From positions 44,622,645 to 44,686,644 of the forward strand of contig NC_057763.1 of the NCBI RefSeq assembly GCF_010389155.1: a stretch of 64,000 nt of DNA. Reading direction: 5' to 3'. The DNA comes from Erigeron canadensis (Eukaryota > Streptophyta > Magnoliopsida > Asterales > Asteraceae). The notes beneath the pieces are model-generated. The model searched no databases, was not told the origin of the DNA, and worked only from the letters and a program-made list of their open reading frames with translations. The position numbers and the translations under genes are program-made. Shown in pieces: positions 59,300 through 64,000 of the stretch (within the stretch, counting starts at the first letter, position 1; every line of letters starts with the position of its first letter).

Positions 59300-59853
59300 T
59301 TATAATATGCAAGGAAAATAAACTTTTTGATTAATTAATTAAAACCCCCCATAAGTGGCACAATTATTAACTATAAATTAAAAATGCTTTGATAGTAGTT
59401 GTTGTACTTTTTAACTGCTTCAATTCTGTCTTTCTATATTATCTTTGTCTGAATAAAGAAACAGGCCTTGCTTTTTTCTGTATGTTTATGACACTGTAAA
59501 AAGATAAGCTTTAAACGGAGCTTCCCCTTCTGACATATTTTTCTGGCCTGCAAAACCTCTTGTGAACCTGATACATCAAACCAAACCCACAAAATATATA
59601 CAAACATCTTCTATATCTATATGTACTCATCAAGTCATATGTATGTTCACAGTAAAATATTTGTCATCAATGCAATAGTACAGTAACAACAACTAGCTGG
59701 CTCTTTCTAACTTTTCTTTTTCTCTTTCTCTTTAATTAGCTATATACATTTATATAAGTATATATATATATATATATATTTTCTTTCTGAGAGAAAGGGA
59801 AAAAAAAAAAAGATCTAGCTAGGTAGTACTATTGGGGGGTGGAAACACAAGGT
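59300..59853 (+). other. Probable promoter and leader of TCP gene
   Basis: AT-rich with a (TA)n run at about 59758-59780 and CT-rich stretches (TTCTTTTTCTCTTTCTC). The exact transcription start is not readable. Confidence 0.4.
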
Positions 59854-59895
59854 ATGAAAGAAGAAGAAGAAGAAGAAGAAGAATATGGAGGTTGA
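59854..59895 (+). promoter_or_regulatory. uORF overlapping the TCP start codon
   Basis: ATG at 59854 opens a 13-codon frame (MK, eight Glu from a GAA repeat, YGG) ending at TGA 59893-59895. The main ATG at 59885 lies inside it in another frame. It matters only if transcription starts before 59854. Confidence 0.6.
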
Positions 59896-61063
59896 TGAGA
59901 GTTTTCAAACACAAGTTAGTAAGTTTCAAAGAATCTGTTGCAATAATAATAATAATAATGAAAAAATAGATAATAATATTGATAGTAGTAGTAACAACCA
60001 AATAGGTATAATTAGTAATAATAATAATAGGAATAAAGTAAGTAGTAGATATGAAGCAGCAGCAACAGATGGGAGGTGGCCATCATCAAGAATTGTTAGG
60101 GTTTCAAGAGGTTCTGGTGGTAAAGATAGGCATAGCAAAGTGTTGACATCAAAAGGGTTGCGAGATCGGCGCGTACGGCTTTCGGTACCGACGGCTATTC
60201 AGTTTTATGATTTGCAAGATCGGTTAGGGTATGACCAGCCTAGTAAAGCCGTGGAGTGGCTGATTAAAGCTGCTGAGAGTTCTATTGCTGAGCTTCCGTC
60301 ACTCGATCCGTCTTTTGTCCATTTCAATAATATCAACAGTAGCAATAATAATGTTGTTGCTTATGAAAAGAAATTATTGGTTGGAGATGAGGAATTAATG
60401 TTGTCGAAATCTTGTAATAATAATAATAATTCAAGTAGTGCATCGGAGGAGACCAGTAAGGGTGGTTCAGGTGGGCTTTGTCTTTCGAGATCTGAGAATC
60501 GGATTCGGGCTAGGGAACGAGCTAGAGGGTTAGCCGCGGCTAAAAAAGATCAAGATAGTGTTTCGCAAACGACGACTACAACGACTCCTTCATTTACAGA
60601 TCTTCTGACGTCGACGATGTCTGGTGGAATTAGAAGAAACAATGATAGTTCAAGTACTACTCCTATGGATTATTTTCAAATGGAACAACAATTTGGAAAC
60701 AATAACAATTGTAGCCAATCTCAGCCTCATTTCTCTTTTTTACAAGAGAATTTAAGTTATTCTGGTTACAATAACAATAACAATAATAGGGGGACCCTTC
60801 AGTCCAATTTAATGTCTGATTTGCCTCATCATCATAATCATGTTTTCCAGAGGTTTCAACTGCCCATGGTGGATAATATTGGATCTACTACTTCTACTTC
60901 TTCAATTTCTCCGTTTTTCCTTGCTCCAAACATGGGTGGTGCAGCTGGTGGTACTAATCAATTTCTGGCAGCCGGTCTTGAGTCGCAGCGACTGCGGCTG
61001 TACGGAGGAGATAGTGGAGGGCACTACTATGCTGATCATCACAAGGATAAATCCAAGAGCTAG
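59885..61063 (+). CDS. TCP2: CIN-class TCP transcription factor (TCP2/TCP24-like), miR319 target
   Basis: Intronless, 392 aa, nuclear DNA-binding regulator of leaf growth and cell differentiation. The TCP domain is at about 79-137: basic region [20 protein letters not shown], helix 1 [15 protein letters not shown], loop YDQPS, helix 2 [11 protein letters not shown]. It binds GGNCCC-type sites in the known family. An arginine-rich R domain follows at about 201-221 ([15 protein letters not shown]), which among CIN TCPs points to the TCP2/TCP24 branch. A miR319 site at 60788-60807 encodes RGTLQSN. Long Asn and Ser runs from AAT/AAC repeats make the protein somewhat longer than Arabidopsis TCP2. 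Start: the ATG at 59885 directly follows a GAA repeat; a uORF overlaps it. The branch assignment is less certain than the class. Confidence 0.95.
   Translation: MEVDESFQTQVSKFQRICCNNNNNNEKIDNNIDSSSNNQIGIISNNNNRNKVSSRYEAAATDGRWPSSRIVRVSRGSGGKDRHSKVLTSKGLRDRRVRLSVPTAIQFYDLQDRLGYDQPSKAVEWLIKAAESSIAELPSLDPSFVHFNNINSSNNNVVAYEKKLLVGDEELMLSKSCNNNNNSSSASEETSKGGSGGLCLSRSENRIRARERARGLAAAKKDQDSVSQTTTTTTPSFTDLLTSTMSGGIRRNNDSSSTTPMDYFQMEQQFGNNNNCSQSQPHFSFLQENLSYSGYNNNNNNRGTLQSNLMSDLPHHHNHVFQRFQLPMVDNIGSTTSTSSISPFFLAPNMGGAAGGTNQFLAAGLESQRLRLYGGDSGGHYYADHHKDKSKS
60788..60807 (+). promoter_or_regulatory. miR319 target site in TCP mRNA
   Basis: AGGGGGACCCTTCAGTCCAA is complementary to miR319 (UUGGACUGAAGGG at its 5' side pairs fully, except that the middle of the duplex has mismatches known in TCP targets). 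Cleavage is expected near the middle of the site. Confidence 0.9.
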
Positions 61064-64000
61064 CTTGCTACATTTGTCTCCAGCATATATATGTGGCCGG
61101 TAATTAGTACTCTAGCTTTTTGATTTATTCTCTTCTTAATATATATTTTGCTTGCTTTATTACTTGTGGTTTTAATATATGATGATCCTGCCGGCTATTA
61201 CTTTTAGCAATTGTGAGATTTGGATTCTGATTTCAGTAAGGGAAAATATCAAGCTAGATGAACCTAGTCGAATTAATTATTCATGACATCAACTATTTAT
61301 GTTCCAACACTAACTAAAATTCTATTATAGTTTGTTTGAATAATATATACGGAGTATATAGATAACCACATTAAGTCCACGGCCGATCCATATAATGAAT
61401 CGGTTAAAGATAAGAAAGCTGTGTAGTATATTTGATATTAGTGTCTTTCACTCTTTGTTATAGCTAGAAAAAAAAATATACCACTAGCATTCATATAATC
61501 TGGTAAATAAACTGGATTACCAACAATACTTTGTTATATTAATATATAATAATGATAATAATAATACCATTTGAGGATTTTGGCAATAGGACGACGACGT
61601 TTAAGTGTCGTTACCTTTTTGTCCCTTTCGATCAACTTTACTACTTTAGGATGATGGAAAGAAAAAACGACATACATACATATATTTTATATATATGTTA
61701 TTATTATAATGCTACAAAATTTGGGTTTCATTTTAGGATGTGGTTAGTGGGATTGACATATAGTAGTAGTATTTACATTATGGTAGTTTGGTTTCCTTAA
61801 TATCAAGCATGTCTAGAGGAAAAGACAGGTGTTAACCACTGAGATCCAAATGAAGCAACTTATACTAAATAATCCGACAAGTTTCCTAAAAATAAATCTT
61901 GTTTTAAAAGCCAATGGGAGTGGTGTTACACTGAAACCGAAATTTTTATTATTTTTTTTGTTACTGGGCTCTGAGTCACCGCACCCTACTGGATTCTCGA
62001 GCAATGGGAATAATATGGCAGGCACGCACCTCATCTCATTGACCCTATACCTCCCTAGGCCTAGGGTTACATAGGTGGGCCATTTATGGTATATTTTATA
62101 TTTTCTTTAACCACCATGCACGTACGGATGACCTTTAATTATGTGACTAATCCAGTGCTTATTGCACCCAAAACACATCTTTATGCTTTTCATATAGTCA
62201 CTTTTGAGAAAGTTTGTTAAAAATTTAAAATGTTGAACATTCTTTGATTTTGTTTGAGATATTGAAAGATTTTCAAGACATATGTTAGTTTCATATAAGT
62301 TTTTCTTTTCGGCACGCCTAAGAGTTGTGAAATGGACATATACACAGATCATAGAAATCAGGTTTAGAATCATAGGTAAACCCATATGGTGTCATATCGG
62401 GTCGTATTGAAGATGGTTTATTGAAGTGTCACACACTCAGTGCCGGTAATGAGTTTTGAAAGCCCTACGCAAGATCAGGTAAACATTCACAGTTTCTATC
62501 ATTGTCAATCCGTTAAGCATCACTCACGATATGTTGGCTTCAATTATGATTTTTACTACTCAAAGGTTGAAAAAAATTGATAGAAAAGTTGTTATGATAC
62601 CACCATTTACTTGTACAACAATAGTAGTAAAAGGCCACTAGGACAAAACCCACTGATGCATATATAAAAGCCATAATTAAATACTTTAAAGGTTTTTAAA
62701 TTAATAATATTTTAGATAATTTATCAATCATGAAGTTGTAGCTTATAGTTTATCATAGACAAATTAGAAAAGTATACAGATTTTTATAGATGTTTGTCTT
62801 CCCTAATAAAAGTTCTAAGAGAGACAATAACGACAAATGAAATTAAAAATTTGAAATACACATGTAAACTTCATGTAGTATTGGACATTTCATCTTTTCA
62901 ACCACCACATATAGGGCAGGGTCAAAAATAGTGTCAAACAAAGATAGGCTTTACACCACTAGGAAGATTCCTTTAGTAAGGGTCAAACTTTTAAGTTGTT
63001 TATTCTGATGACTTATGCAAATACTTTCCCAATGATGTTTTCAAAAAGAAATCTGTATTAAAAAAAGGCAAGATTGGGTATAAACTTAACTTATTTGATT
63101 GTTTCTTATTCATAAGTAAAAGTGTAAAACATAAAAAGATAATTACATAAAGGTATTTCAACTTTGAAAACAAATATATGGAGTTTGCAAAATATAGCCT
63201 CTAGGTTATGGTTAAGGGCTACGAATAGCTAAGATGACCACCAATGGATAAGACAGTGAACATATGTATTAGGTGAATTGGGTGGTATCAATCCATCCTA
63301 GATAGTTTTTATGATGACACTTGCATTTTAAGTAGTCTTCTAGTCTTCTACTGAACATCATTAGGCACCTATTTACTACTTCTTTTGGAGCTATGATTTT
63401 GATTTTGGAGCATATAATTACAGATGCAAACTTCTGGAGAAATGATACTCTTGGGAGATTCTTCTTTTTATTCTGCATATCTGGATATGGATAAATGAAG
63501 TGGTTGTAACTAAGAACTTCTACAGTTTTTATTCTTTGAACTACATCAAACGTGTGCTGATTATTTACTTGTCATTTATCCCCTCGAGTGGGCACTTTTT
63601 TCATAGTACTATTAGTAATAGTAATACTATTTCTAAGTCATGGGATGATTTTTGTATCTTGACATTATTCTGTATACCTCACATGACCTCTTTTGAACCA
63701 CAAAAGTTGCAGGATGTTTCATGTAAACCAATTCTGGACAGAGTCTTTAGTATAAGGTGTATTTGTAATTTGTGGTAGCCAAATGACAATGATATGAATC
63801 AAAAGTCATTAGGGAGCAACAACTTAGGACTCGTGTAGCCAACTGAGTTTGTCTTAGCTGTGCAAAGGTTCTGGTTCTCCTTCAAGAATTGTAAATGGCT
63901 CAAAGTATGAGCTGATGCATATGTCGTATACCTTAGCATTTGGGATTTAAGAGCAAGAAATTTTTACAATTTGAAGATGTTAGAGTAGCAATAAAAGAGA
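61064..64000. other. TCP 3' flank and intergenic DNA
   Basis: The 3'UTR of the TCP gene should end within the first few hundred bases. Beyond it I see short unconserved ORFs (for example 62107-62385, 63269-63478, 63500-63778), a GC-richer patch at 61970-62075, and no recognisable gene or bounded element. Confidence 0.4.

Noticed and set aside
59819..60138. Minus-strand ORFs rich in Leu/Ile over the TCP start
   Set aside because: Reverse reading of AAT/AAC repeats that encode Asn runs in the TCP protein.

Overview
This is a window of plant nuclear DNA from a flowering plant, almost certainly a eudicot. The evidence is multi-exon genes with GT-AG introns, land-plant gene families (JAZ, CC-type glutaredoxin, CIN-class TCP with a miR319 site, inositol transporter, HOBBIT-type CDC27) and AT-rich intergenic DNA packed with small transposons. 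An asterid such as a composite is plausible from the repeats, but I cannot prove the family.

Layout. 1-601: 3' end of a JAZ repressor gene (+). 1500-9000: a transposon-dense stretch with nested Mutator-type MITEs, a hAT MITE and two giant imperfect palindromes. 9687-18453 (-): a complete APC3/CDC27 (HOBBIT) gene that I rebuilt as 15 coding exons encoding 753 aa, plus a 5'UTR intron; its introns host several hAT elements. 20600-21750: a cluster of MITEs. 22687-23103 (-): an intronless CC-type (ROXY-like) glutaredoxin with an unusual CCMG active site. 27011-27424 (-): a small uncharacterised ORF. 27600-45330: gene-free repeat land holding Helitron ends (including a head-to-tail array), tRNA-derived SINEs, a Copia-type solo LTR, MULE and Tourist-like MITEs and a long AAT microsatellite. 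46042-54440 (+): an inositol transporter (INT2-like), 6 exons and 581 aa, whose 5.3-kb second intron is filled with Helitron and MITE insertions. 54441-59850: intergenic. 59885-61063 (+): an intronless TCP2/TCP24-like transcription factor with TCP domain, R domain and miR319 target site. 61064-64000: intergenic, no gene recognised.

The genes do not form a pathway or cluster. They are unlinked housekeeping, developmental and hormone genes. I found no CRISPR array, operon or new multi-gene system. What is unusual lies in transposon architecture (several elements with exact target-site duplications, nested and tandem insertions) and in a few gene details: no visible LPIAR-type degron in the JAZ tail, the CCMG glutaredoxin site, and a uORF overlapping the TCP start codon. 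Exon boundaries come from reading splice sites and comparing with remembered Arabidopsis relatives; nothing was run computationally.
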